Made by a program: the position numbers and the translations under genes
The notes under the pieces: generated by a model
The model's database searches: none
The model's input: the letters and a program-made list of their open reading frames with translations, nothing else
What the model was told of the DNA's origin: nothing
NCBI GenBank assembly: GCA_016713765.1
Contig: JADJON010000001.1
Span: forward strand, 310,001 to 374,000
Direction: 5' to 3'
Origin: Bacteroidota bacterium
Lineage (GTDB): Bacteria > Bacteroidota > Bacteroidia > AKYH767-A > 2013-40CM-41-45
Length of the DNA stretch: 64,000 nt
Shown here: one piece after another, positions 26,782 through 35,145 of the stretch
How the letters are laid out: each line of letters opens with the position of its first letter
Position numbering within the stretch: position 1 is the first letter of the stretch

Positions 26782-28671
26782 TTACAGCACGAGGTTGTAT
26801 ACAAGAATGGCGATGATGCCGAAGACCATCAGGAAGATGTAGAAGCCGATGCCACCGGCCTGAACGCGGCGCAGCAGTCCGCTCGCGCCGTTCACTCCGG
26901 CACTGACAGCGGTAACCGCGCCGTCGAGCACCTGCGGATCGAATACGCGACCGAAGAATCCGCCCAACGCGCGCAACGGGCGCACGAAGAGCGCGTCGTA
27001 GAACTCGTCGACGTAGAACTTATGATACGACCAGCGGGACAGTTGGTCCCACTCCTGCTCGCTGCCGGAAGGCACGTTCGCGCGCTTCACGTAGCGGTTG
27101 TAAGCGTATACGATCACGATGGCCAGGACCACCAGGGAGGTGGCGATCAGCGCCCATTCGAAGAAGTGCGAAGGCTCGACCGACATCAAGGAGGCGTTGG
27201 CCGCAACAGGCTCCAGGAATTCGCGCAGCGCGTGGTGATGACTGAAGATCGAAGGCAAACCCATGAAGCCGCCGAGCGTCGACAAGACCGCCAACACGAT
27301 CAGCGGGAAGGTCATCGCCGCCGGACTCTCGTGCAAATGGTGTTCCTGCTCGTGCGTTCCGCGGAAACCGCCGAAGAAGGTGAGGAAGAACAGCCGGAAC
27401 ATGTAGAAAGCCGTCATCACCGAAGTGACCGCCAGGAAGAAGAAGAGGACGCGGTTGTGTCCCCACATGTAGGCGAGGATCTCGTCTTTCGAGAAAAATC
27501 CGGCAAATGGAGGAACACCCGCGATGGCGAGGGTGCCGATCAGGAAGACCGCGTACGTGATCGGCAGCTTCTTCCTTAGCCCGCCCATCTTGCGGATGTC
27601 CTGCTCGCCGCCCATAGCATGGATCACCGATCCTGCCGCGAGGAACAAGAGGGCCTTGAAGAAGGCGTGCGTCGTAACGTGGAAGAGCGAGCTGGCATAC
27701 GCGCCGCAACCGAGCGCGGCGAACATGTAGCCGAGCTGACTGACGGTCGAATACGCAAGTACTTTCTTGATGTCGGTTTGTGTCAGCGCGATGGCCGCGG
27801 CGAAGAGCGCCGTTGCCGTGCCGACGATCCCGATGATCTCCAGCGTGAAGGGCGCGGCCGAATAAAGCAGGTTGGAGCGCACGACCATGTAGAGGCCGGC
27901 GGTCACCATCGTCGCGGCGTGGATGAGCGCGGAGACCGGTGTCGGACCCGCCATGGCGTCGGGCAGCCAGGTATAGAGCGGGAGCTGGGCGCTCTTGCCC
28001 GTGGCGCCGATGAAGAAGAGCAGCGTGATCGCGATGATCACCGGCTGATTCGTGGCGGCGTTCTTCGCGATGGGGAACACTTCGGAAAACGTGATCGACC
28101 CAAAGTGTACGAAGGTGAGGATGATGCCCAACAGGAACGCCAGATCACCAATGCGGTTCATGATAAAGGCCTTGTTCGCCGCCTTGTTGTACTCGGGATG
28201 CTTGAACCAGAAGCCGATCAGCAGGTACGAACAAAGACCCACGCCTTCCCAGCCGGTGAACAACACCAGGTAGTTGTCGCCCAGCACGAGCAACAGCATG
28301 AAGAAGACGAAGAGGTTGAGGTAGGAAAAGAAACGCGCAAAGGCTTCGTCGTGGCTCATGTACCCGATCGAGTACACATGAATAAGGAAACCGACGCCGG
28401 TTACGATGAGCAACATCACCGCCGATACGGGATCGACGAGGAAGGAGAAATCGACGTGAAAATTACCCGCGTGGATCCACGGAAAGAGCGTGACAGTCGT
28501 GGGCTCCGCTGGCAGTTGCAAAAAGGTGCCAAGGGAGATCAGGAACGAGGCCAGTACGGTAGCGGAGCCGATGAAACCCGCCGCCTGCTTCGGAAGTTGT
28601 TTTCCTCCCAGGCTGATGAGCAGGAATCCCAGAAGCGGGAACACGGGCACCAGCCAAATCCAATCAATCAT
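26782..28671 (-). CDS. nuoL: NADH-quinone oxidoreductase subunit L
   Basis: The largest antiporter-like subunit of complex I: 629 residues, with the long lateral helix at the C-terminus. Motifs include VFFMLLLVLGDNYLVLFTGW (key Glu follows), KSAQLPLYTWLPDAMAGPTP and DIKKVLAYSTVSQLGYMFAA. It is the first gene here: the upstream side holds a terminator and a small gene, not nuoK, so this nuoLMN block is separated from the rest of the complex I genes. A perfect -7 element lies 20 nt upstream. Confidence 0.95.
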   Translation of the reverse strand: MIDWIWLVPVFPLLGFLLISLGGKQLPKQAAGFIGSATVLASFLISLGTFLQLPAEPTTVTLFPWIHAGNFHVDFSFLVDPVSAVMLLIVTGVGFLIHVYSIGYMSHDEAFARFFSYLNLFVFFMLLLVLGDNYLVLFTGWEGVGLCSYLLIGFWFKHPEYNKAANKAFIMNRIGDLAFLLGIILTFVHFGSITFSEVFPIAKNAATNQPVIIAITLLFFIGATGKSAQLPLYTWLPDAMAGPTPVSALIHAATMVTAGLYMVVRSNLLYSAAPFTLEIIGIVGTATALFAAAIALTQTDIKKVLAYSTVSQLGYMFAALGCGAYASSLFHVTTHAFFKALLFLAAGSVIHAMGGEQDIRKMGGLRKKLPITYAVFLIGTLAIAGVPPFAGFFSKDEILAYMWGHNRVLFFFLAVTSVMTAFYMFRLFFLTFFGGFRGTHEQEHHLHESPAAMTFPLIVLAVLSTLGGFMGLPSIFSHHHALREFLEPVAANASLMSVEPSHFFEWALIATSLVVLAIVIVYAYNRYVKRANVPSGSEQEWDQLSRWSYHKFYVDEFYDALFVRPLRALGGFFGRVFDPQVLDGAVTAVSAGVNGASGLLRRVQAGGIGFYIFLMVFGIIAILVYNLVL

Positions 28672-28691
28672 GGTCGGGACAAATGAGGGGG

Positions 28692-28699
28692 CAAAAGTA
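28692..28699 (-). promoter_or_regulatory. -7 promoter element for nuoLMN
   Basis: TACTTTTG on the minus strand, a perfect TAnnTTTG, predicting a transcript start about 14 nt before the nuoL ATG. No clear -33 TTTG at 19-20 nt. Confidence 0.5.
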
Positions 28700-28763
28700 G
28701 TACTAATCCGGTATTGGAGGCCAGTTGGCGCACTTCGGGCCCGGACCCGGCGACTTGAAACGA

Positions 28764-28789
28764 CAACCCCCGTTCGCAGACGGGGGTTG
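28764..28789 (-). terminator. hairpin downstream of the 80-residue gene
   Basis: 10-bp stem CAACCCCCGT/ACGGGGGTTG with a 6-nt loop. The following minus-strand sequence is only modestly T-rich (TCGTTTC), so termination may be partial. Confidence 0.5.
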
Positions 28790-28814
28790 ACTAATTACTT
28801 ACGGTTCAGGAGGA

Positions 28815-29057
28815 TCAGCGGGCCTTGGCGACCTTTTCGGTCTTCTGCTTTCCGGCCTTTTCAAAGACCTTCTTGCGCTTGGAGGCCTGCTCTTCTATGC
28901 TCACTTTCTCGGTGGCATAGATGTCGTATCCCTCATCGCTGTACGAGGTCATGAACACATCCAGATCCAATTTGTTCTCGACCGACAATCGTTCGAGTTT
29001 GCGAAGCTCCTGGCCGATCTTGTCCAGGTCTTTCTTTTGCTCTTTGGAGAGGGACAT
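28815..29057 (-). CDS. small Lys-rich helical protein
   Basis: An 80-residue, highly charged protein. The N-terminal half is a predicted coiled coil (LSKEQKKDLDKIGQELRKLE). A short hydrophobic-aromatic middle follows (DVFMTSYSDEGYDIYATEK), then a basic tail. No family is recognised. It is monocistronic, with a hairpin downstream and a 200-nt AT-rich upstream region. Confidence 0.6.
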   Translation of the reverse strand: MSLSKEQKKDLDKIGQELRKLERLSVENKLDLDVFMTSYSDEGYDIYATEKVSIEEQASKRKKVFEKAGKQKTEKVAKAR

Positions 29058-29257
29058 ACCCGTTTTTTGTTGAGATTACAGCAAATTTAACCGGATATAA
29101 CCCGCTGGGGTTGCGGTGTTTTGGAGGGGTTTTTTAATGTTATTAACCGAACTTGTTAATAAACCCTGTTAATTTCTGCGAACTCTGTTGAAAAACACGG
29201 TTAATAAGTGTTTAAAATGGGTTTTAGAGTGTAAAAAGATGTTTTTGATGTTTTAAA
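29058..29257. other. AT-rich intergenic stretch with repeated GTTAAT motifs
   Basis: No gene. Between 29139 and 29205 there are a GTTATTAAC, a GTTAATAAA, a GTTAATTT and a GGTTAATAAG, plus a TGTTGAAAA. These could be operator copies for the flanking genes, or simply low-complexity sequence. Confidence 0.35.
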
Positions 29258-29968
29258 TTACTGGAAAAGTCCTATTTCCAGGCCTACCGTCAGGCGCGGC
29301 AATTCGGGGAAGCTGTAGGAGCTCTTGAAAACATCGGTCAGCCGCCAGGAACCGTAGAGCGCGACATGCCCGCGGCCGATCCGCGCGTTGAGCATCGCGC
29401 CGAAATTGTTGTCGTACGGAACCTTGGTGATGCTGGCGTTGACCACACTGCCGTCGGGCAGCTTGTTGCGGACGTTGTTCTGCAGTACCTGGTACCCGGC
29501 GCTTACGCCGAGATCGAGGTAGGTGCCCATGTGATTGCCCCGCAGCGGGTCGAAATTGATCCGCTGGTAGACGCCTACTTGTACCACCGATAAACTCAAG
29601 CGTTCCCGGTCGTTCTGAAAGTTATTCGGTACCACCTTTGCCGAATCCTGTACGAGCCGGTAGTTCATGCCGCGCAGCTCGAGTTCCCAGCCGAACGAAT
29701 AGAGGCTGCTCAGCTTGTACTTTTTCCGAAAGCCGATGGCGAAATCCATCGAGTTGCCGTATTTGATGCGCGCGCCGGCCTCATCGGGACCGGCGACGAA
29801 GCCGGCTTGTACATACAAGTGCGAAAAGCGCGACAGGTTCGGGCCGGTGCGTTGCGGCAGGGAATCAACGGCGCGGTCGACGTGCAGCAGCATGGTCTGC
29901 GCCGAAGCCGGGCGCGCGAACGCGAGCAGACTCAGCAGCAGCAGGGTGACGAAATTCCGTGTGTTCAT
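29258..29968 (-). CDS. outer-membrane beta-barrel protein (PorT-like)
   Basis: A signal peptide (about 1-23, ending ARPASAQ) is followed by alternating beta strands typical of an 8-10-strand barrel. Examples are SHLYVQAGFVAG, SMDFAIGFRKKY and GTYLDLGVSAGYQV, with terminal LTVGLEIGLFQ. The 236-residue length fits small Bacteroidota outer-membrane barrels such as PorT-like proteins; the exact family is uncertain. It overlaps the upstream protease gene by 4 nt (ATGA), so the two are translationally coupled. Confidence 0.72.
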   Translation of the reverse strand: MNTRNFVTLLLLSLLAFARPASAQTMLLHVDRAVDSLPQRTGPNLSRFSHLYVQAGFVAGPDEAGARIKYGNSMDFAIGFRKKYKLSSLYSFGWELELRGMNYRLVQDSAKVVPNNFQNDRERLSLSVVQVGVYQRINFDPLRGNHMGTYLDLGVSAGYQVLQNNVRNKLPDGSVVNASITKVPYDNNFGAMLNARIGRGHVALYGSWRLTDVFKSSYSFPELPRLTVGLEIGLFQ

Positions 29969-31530
29969 TTTTCAGGAGTCGTTTCCGGGTCGTGTTGGAT
30001 GTCGAAGGAGGACGTATAACCTTCGAAGTGAACGGTGACCGCGTCGCCGTTCTGGAGATCGCCGGCGTAGAAGTGCAGCGCCTCTTTGTTCTCGGCGGTC
30101 ATCACCGTGTAGGTACGGATGTTCCCAAGCGCGTCGGAGATCTTGTAGTAAAGATTGCGCTGCACCGCATAACCGAGCTCGCGTTCGGTCTCGGGATACG
30201 AAAACTGTTCGCGCAGCACCACTTTCACTTCGTCGTTGACGACCACGAAGTCGAAGGTCGGCGAGGAGGCGGTATCGCCCAGCGCGCGTTGCGCCTGCGG
30301 AATACCGTAGCCGTGCGCGTAATCGTAATAAGGAAAGAGACTGCCGCTTTGTTCGAGCAGATGGAACACTTCCATGTTGCGCTTTTCGCGATTCGCCTGC
30401 CAGGCACAGGCCGCGAAGCCGGCTACGAGTGGTGTGGAGAACGATGTCCCCTGCACTTCGCGATAACCGCGCCCCGCCGCCACCGTCACGCGCCCGGGCG
30501 CGCAGAGGTTGGGCTTGAGGCGTCCGTCGCTCGAAGGACCGTAACTGCTGAAGCCGATGTGTACATCCAGCGTTGGCTCGGTTCCGCCAATGGCCAGTAC
30601 GCTGTCGGCATCGGCGGGGGTGTCGATGAACCGCCAGTCGTCGGTGCCCTCGTTGCCCGCAGCGTTGATCACGAGCAGCCCCTTCGAGGCGGCGATGTTC
30701 GCGGCACGCGCGACCAGGCTGCTGCGGCCGTCCATCTCGTAATTGAAATAACGCTTGTTGGTATAGCCGAGCGAACTGCTGATGATGTTGGCGCCGTGCG
30801 CGTACGCCCACTCCACCGCTTCAAGCCAGTGCTCCTCTTCCGAAAACGGCTCTCCCAGCGCGCTTTCCGTACGTGCGAGCAGGAACTCCGCCCCGCTGGC
30901 GAGACCGAGCGGAACGCTGTCCATCTTTCCGGCGATGCACGACAATACCGCCGTGCCGTGCCAGTGGTGCGCATACACGTTCTCTTTGCCGGTCACGAAA
31001 TCATGCGTCGCCACGATGGCGTTGCGGTCGCGCAGGTGCTGAAAGGCCGGATGCGTGTTTACGTTCGGAAAGCCCGCGTCGAAAACGGCGATGCGGAGAC
31101 CGCGACCGTCGTAGCCGCGTTGCAGGAACGGTTCCGGACGAAACCGCTCCGTCTGGTACTTCGCCAACGCGATGAGTTGCTGCCGGCTGCGGTACGCATG
31201 TTCCCGCTTCCGCTTTTGCGCATGTTCGCTGCGCGCCATCGGCTCGAGTGAGGCGATGCAATCGAGCGCGCGCAGCCGGTCCAGTTGCGCGCCGGTCGCG
31301 ACAACCGCAGCGCCGTTGAGCCAGTTGCTTTTGCCGGTGATCGTGCGCACCTCCGCGGCTACGGCCGACAAATACGTCGGGTCGACGGGCCAGTCGGTGG
31401 AATCGGAAATCAGTTGGCGATCGGCGGAACCTTTATCGCGAAAGGTAACCCACCACTTCTCCGCGGCTTGTGCGGAGGAGAGCAGGAAAACGAAAAAGAG
31501 CGGCAACAGGTACCGCCGCGTTCGACTCAT
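29965..31530 (-). CDS. secreted S8-family (subtilisin-like) peptidase
   Basis: A 521-residue subtilase taken from the ATG at 31530, which overlaps the upstream stop by 4 nt. The signal peptide covers about 1-23 (LLPLFFVFLLSSAQAA). The catalytic triad is complete: Asp151 (AVFDAGF), His191 (HHWHGTAVLS) and Ser363 (VQGTSFSTPLVAG); the oxyanion Asn293 is in AAGNEG. The C-terminal ~100 residues form a beta domain but show no T9SS sorting motif. It is the middle gene of a three-gene operon with a secreted protein upstream and a barrel protein downstream. Confidence 0.92.
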   Translation of the reverse strand: MSRTRRYLLPLFFVFLLSSAQAAEKWWVTFRDKGSADRQLISDSTDWPVDPTYLSAVAAEVRTITGKSNWLNGAAVVATGAQLDRLRALDCIASLEPMARSEHAQKRKREHAYRSRQQLIALAKYQTERFRPEPFLQRGYDGRGLRIAVFDAGFPNVNTHPAFQHLRDRNAIVATHDFVTGKENVYAHHWHGTAVLSCIAGKMDSVPLGLASGAEFLLARTESALGEPFSEEEHWLEAVEWAYAHGANIISSSLGYTNKRYFNYEMDGRSSLVARAANIAASKGLLVINAAGNEGTDDWRFIDTPADADSVLAIGGTEPTLDVHIGFSSYGPSSDGRLKPNLCAPGRVTVAAGRGYREVQGTSFSTPLVAGFAACAWQANREKRNMEVFHLLEQSGSLFPYYDYAHGYGIPQAQRALGDTASSPTFDFVVVNDEVKVVLREQFSYPETERELGYAVQRNLYYKISDALGNIRTYTVMTAENKEALHFYAGDLQNGDAVTVHFEGYTSSFDIQHDPETTPEK

Positions 31531-32039
31531 TTCTTTTTGCCGTCGGGAAAGACCTTGGTCCATTTGAGGATGTTGACCACGCGGGTGCCCTCCTCGTAGC
31601 TGTCCTGGAACTTCACGCGGAGGTAGTTGTCCGGGAAATCGTAGGTGTACTCCATCTCGCCGGCCTTGCTGATAACGGCCTGGGTCTTGGAATATTCGTT
31701 GGTCTCGCGGAAGAAATTCCGGTACAGGTACACGCCCTTCACATCGGTCGTCTGGAATTCCACATCGTACGACTCGCCCGTAAGGTTGTAGGAATCATAC
31801 TTCCCCTCCTTCTTCATGATCGCCACCCGCGCAGCCTTGGCGAAGGTCTGGATATCGTAGAGCGTATCGTAACGATAAAACTCCTGGGTCGTCGACACGT
31901 TCCAAATTCCCTCGATGGCATCGAGGCTGTCGGCGTTCTTGGAAAAATACTGTTTGAAAAGCACTTCGCTGTCGAGCTTCTGAGCACGACCGGCGAAAGC
32001 AAGCAGGATCAGCGTAGCGGCAAGCAGGAGGCGGCGCAT
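31527..32039 (-). CDS. secreted protein of unknown function
   Basis: A 170-residue protein with a signal peptide (about 1-19, LLLAATLILLAFAGRAQ). The mature part is rich in aromatic residues and beta strands (IEGIWNVSTTQEFYRYDTLY, then KGVYLYRNFFRETNEYSK), suggesting a lipocalin-like or small barrel fold. No named family is recognised. It is the first gene of the operon with the subtilase and the outer-membrane barrel protein; a mosaic of repeats starts directly upstream. Confidence 0.65.
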   Translation of the reverse strand: MRRLLLAATLILLAFAGRAQKLDSEVLFKQYFSKNADSLDAIEGIWNVSTTQEFYRYDTLYDIQTFAKAARVAIMKKEGKYDSYNLTGESYDVEFQTTDVKGVYLYRNFFRETNEYSKTQAVISKAGEMEYTYDFPDNYLRVKFQDSYEEGTRVVNILKWTKVFPDGKKK

Positions 32040-32049
32040 GGCGAAAGAT

Positions 32050-32310
32050 AGGAAAAACGAGGGACGTGGGGCGAGGGACGAGGGACGAGGGACGAGCGAG
32101 GCTTGCCTGCCGAAGCTTTAGCGTAGGCAGGGAAGGGGAAGGAGGGACGAGGAACGAGACCGAGACCGAGGAAATGGAGGTGCGAGGTGCGGGATGCGAG
32201 GAAAGGGCGGACGAGGGACGCGCTATCTGCATACCGGCTACTGCCTTCTGCCTTCTGACCTCTGTGCATACCTCTGAGTCCTCCGTGGTTTCAGGCCCGG
32301 TGCGACGAAG
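32050..32310. repeat. intergenic repeat mosaic I (heptanucleotide arrays)
   Basis: Tandem GAGGGAC heptamers at about 32066-32096, then a hairpin module (CCTGCCGAAGCTTTAGCGTAGGCAGG without its middle: arms CCTGCC/GGCAGG at about 32104-32130). ACGAGACCGAGACCGAGG, GAGGTGC heptamers and CTGCCTT heptamers (about 32240-32258) follow. The same modules recur at 35.1-38.1 kb. No gene is supported here. Confidence 0.75.
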
Positions 32311-32320
32311 TACGAGAAAC

Positions 32321-32350
32321 AAAAAAGGGCGAAGAAAAACCTTCGCCCTT
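32321..32350 (-). terminator. terminator of the T9SS-secreted protein gene
   Basis: 12-bp stem AAAAGGGCGAAG/CTTCGCCCTTTT with a short loop. The minus strand continues with a T run. Confidence 0.85.
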
Positions 32351-32371
32351 TTGAACTATATCGCTACTGCC

Positions 32372-34996
32372 TTACTGCTTGATCAGGCGGATCGACTGCG
32401 TTTCTGTTCCGTAGGATACGCGGACGAAATAAATGCCCGGCGACAGATTGCTGAGGTCGTACTTCCGCAGGTCATGCGCTTTCAGATTTTCCGACGCGTG
32501 GAAGAGCGCCTTTCCGTACACATCCACCACATCGATCTGCACATCCGCCGCGGACTCGTTGCTGAAGTTGATGTCCACCACGCCCGTGCTCGGGTTCGGG
32601 TAGATACCGAAGCTGCGTCGGGCCAGGGTCGTCGTGCTGTGGTTGTAGCGGATGCACACCACCGTGCTCACGGTGATCGCATCGAACGCTTCGCAGTTGT
32701 TCGCGTCGGTTACCAGCACCGAGTACACACCGGCTGCGGTAACGTCCAGCGTCTGGTTGGTGGAGTTGTCCGACCACAGGTACTGATACCCCGCACCGGC
32801 ATCCAGCGTGAGCGTGGCGCCGTTGCAGATGGTGGTATCCGGACCCAGGTCGACCACCGGTGCCGGGAACAGGTAACCGATCGTCACCGTCGCGAAATCC
32901 GGACAGCCGTTGTAGTCGGATACCTGGACCGTATAGGTGCCGGGAGCCAGGTTATTCACCGTAGCGGTGGTGTCGCCGTTCGGCATCCAGAGGTAGGAGT
33001 ATGGAGCTGTTCCGCCCGAACCACTGGCGGTGGCGGATCCGTCTTCACCGTTCTGACAGGTCGCGCCGGACGAGGAAACGATGCTGGCGACGATGCCGGA
33101 GCTGTTGGCTACGGTGCCCGTCACGATCTGCTGACAGCCGTCGGCATTGTCGGTGATCGTGACTTGGTACATGCCCGCAGCCAGTCCTGTAGCGGTGGCA
33201 CCGGTGCTTACATTCGGGTTCCAGGAATAGCTGAAGTTGCCGCTACCTCCGGTAGTCTGCACACTCGCCGTACCGTCGGAAGCCAGACAGGTCGCCGGCG
33301 TGGTGCTGATCGTCGCGCTGAAGCCGGCGAGGCCGTGCACTTCCGCCGTGGCGGAGATCGTGCAGTTGTTCGCGTCGGTTACATCGACGGTGTAGGTTCC
33401 TGCCGTCAGGTTCGTGATCTGGCTGGTGGTCTGCGGAGGCGTGGTGTTCCACAGGTAGTCGTAAGGACCCGTGCCGCCACCGACCGTACAGACCACGCTG
33501 CCGGCCTGGCCGCTGCAGTTGACATCCTGCGCCGTCATCGAGATCGACAACGCCGCCGGTTCGGTGATGGTTACCTGGTTCGTGGTCGAACAACCGGCCG
33601 GAATGCTGATATCGACCGTATAGGTTCCTGCAGCCAGGTTGCTGACCGACGCGGTCTGGTAACCACCGGGCGTCCAGAGAATATCGAACGGACCGCTGCC
33701 CGTAATGTTCAGGCTGGCTGAGCCGTCGTTGGCGCCGTTGCAACTGATGTTGGTCGAGGTAACCGTAGCCACCGGCGAGGGCTGCACGTCGATCACCACC
33801 GGGAACTGCGATGCGCCGACCGGCGTACCATCGTCCGTCGCGATGATCATGAGGTTGTTGAGTCCGAGGTTCGACGCCTGGGCGACGACCTGCACCGTGA
33901 AGTTGGCGGTGTTACCCGGCAACGAAGTCACCGTAACGCCGCTCATGGTGGTGGAAGTGGAAACCGTGGTGATCTGTCCCTGCTCCGGAGAGAGGAACAC
34001 ACCTTCGATCAAAAGCGTATCGCCGGCGCAGACGCGCAGCGTATCACAGGCCTGTGCCGAGTTCAGGATCGGGGGCACGTTGCTGCCGCTTTGTGCCAGG
34101 TTGAAAACGAACGATTGGTTGTCGAGCGCGTCGATACCGTCGTTGTTGCCGTAGGGTCCGTCGTACGAAGCACCGGTCTGGTCGAACAAACCGATCTGAA
34201 TGTAGTCGGTGCCATTACCCTGGTTCACGCCAACCGTCGCGGGCGTACCGCCGAAACCGCCGGAGCCGCCGGAAGCGTCACCGGTGGTCCATTGCATGTC
34301 CTGATAACAGAAGCCGACGTTTTGTCCGGGCGGCAGCAGGGGATCCCAACCGTTGGTCAGGATGAGCTGGAAGGTGTTGCCGAGGCTGTCGTGCTGACTG
34401 AAATAACCGACATTCTCCCACTGAACGATCAGGTGCGAGTTGGTCAGTTGATAGTACACGATGCCGCTCAGCGGACCGCGGGTATCGACGTCGGCCCAGA
34501 AGGGCGCGATCATCGAATAGGTCGGATCCGGAAACGAGTTGGCTGTGAACGTCGCGTAAGGAGCGCCGATGGAAACGTTGCCGTTGTTGTTGATGTACAC
34601 CTCGTACAACTGCACGTCATAGAACGCGAACGGAAACCCGAGCGGGATCGCGACGGTCGACCAGTCGTCGTTGCGGTAGTCGGGCGGAAGACCCGGACCG
34701 CCGCTGCCGCCCGAACCGTCGAACTGCGCAACCTGCCAGGTTGAGTCGCGGGGAATCCAGCAGGCACAACCGTTGGTCGTGTTTACCGAATTTCCCGGGT
34801 TGACATTCTCGGCAACACGCGCCGGGTTCTTTCCGAGAGCGTCGTAGTTGACGAACTGCTCCCTGCCGGTAAGTTTCCCGTCCAGTTTTGCCTGATTGAT
34901 TTTTCGCATGTCAACGGTTTTCACATCGACCTGGGAAAACAGCGGCGATGCAAAGAACAAGATGACACCAATGAGTAACGTAACTCGTTTTGTCAT
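32372..34996 (-). CDS. SprB-repeat protein with NIDO-like domain and T9SS type A sorting domain
   Basis: A large secreted adhesin-like protein of 874 residues. The signal peptide is about 1-21. A NIDO-like domain spans about 110-300 (NDDWSTVAIPLGFPFAFY, then YINNNGNVSIG and MIAPFWADVDTRG). A cadherin-like segment covers about 310-405. Four or five SprB-type repeats follow (pattern SCNGANDGSA...YLWN...NLAAGTYTVDV). The C-terminal sorting domain covers about 800-874 (FGIYPNPSTGVVDINF, LSPGIYFVRVSYGTETQSIRLIKQ). The CTD implies export by the type IX system and attachment to the surface. The gene is monocistronic with its own terminator; a TATTTTTG -7-like box is at 35082-35089. Confidence 0.92.
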   Translation of the reverse strand: MTKRVTLLIGVILFFASPLFSQVDVKTVDMRKINQAKLDGKLTGREQFVNYDALGKNPARVAENVNPGNSVNTTNGCACWIPRDSTWQVAQFDGSGGSGGPGLPPDYRNDDWSTVAIPLGFPFAFYDVQLYEVYINNNGNVSIGAPYATFTANSFPDPTYSMIAPFWADVDTRGPLSGIVYYQLTNSHLIVQWENVGYFSQHDSLGNTFQLILTNGWDPLLPPGQNVGFCYQDMQWTTGDASGGSGGFGGTPATVGVNQGNGTDYIQIGLFDQTGASYDGPYGNNDGIDALDNQSFVFNLAQSGSNVPPILNSAQACDTLRVCAGDTLLIEGVFLSPEQGQITTVSTSTTMSGVTVTSLPGNTANFTVQVVAQASNLGLNNLMIIATDDGTPVGASQFPVVIDVQPSPVATVTSTNISCNGANDGSASLNITGSGPFDILWTPGGYQTASVSNLAAGTYTVDISIPAGCSTTNQVTITEPAALSISMTAQDVNCSGQAGSVVCTVGGGTGPYDYLWNTTPPQTTSQITNLTAGTYTVDVTDANNCTISATAEVHGLAGFSATISTTPATCLASDGTASVQTTGGSGNFSYSWNPNVSTGATATGLAAGMYQVTITDNADGCQQIVTGTVANSSGIVASIVSSSGATCQNGEDGSATASGSGGTAPYSYLWMPNGDTTATVNNLAPGTYTVQVSDYNGCPDFATVTIGYLFPAPVVDLGPDTTICNGATLTLDAGAGYQYLWSDNSTNQTLDVTAAGVYSVLVTDANNCEAFDAITVSTVVCIRYNHSTTTLARRSFGIYPNPSTGVVDINFSNESAADVQIDVVDVYGKALFHASENLKAHDLRKYDLSNLSPGIYFVRVSYGTETQSIRLIKQ

Positions 34997-35145
34997 GACT
35001 ACTACTATAAGAGATAAATGGAATTGGGCTGTGGTGACAGCGGATTTAGATCATCAATTTACCAAAGGCCCCCGAATGCCGCAAAAATATTCCGCGAACA
35101 AAACCCCGGAAAGGCAGTAAAATCAAGGGTTTTCGGACATTAACA

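Noticed and set aside
29058..29257. Alternative replication origin from GTTAAT motifs
   Set aside because: No perfect DnaA box and no gene-polarity switch; the 53.5-kb region fits far better.
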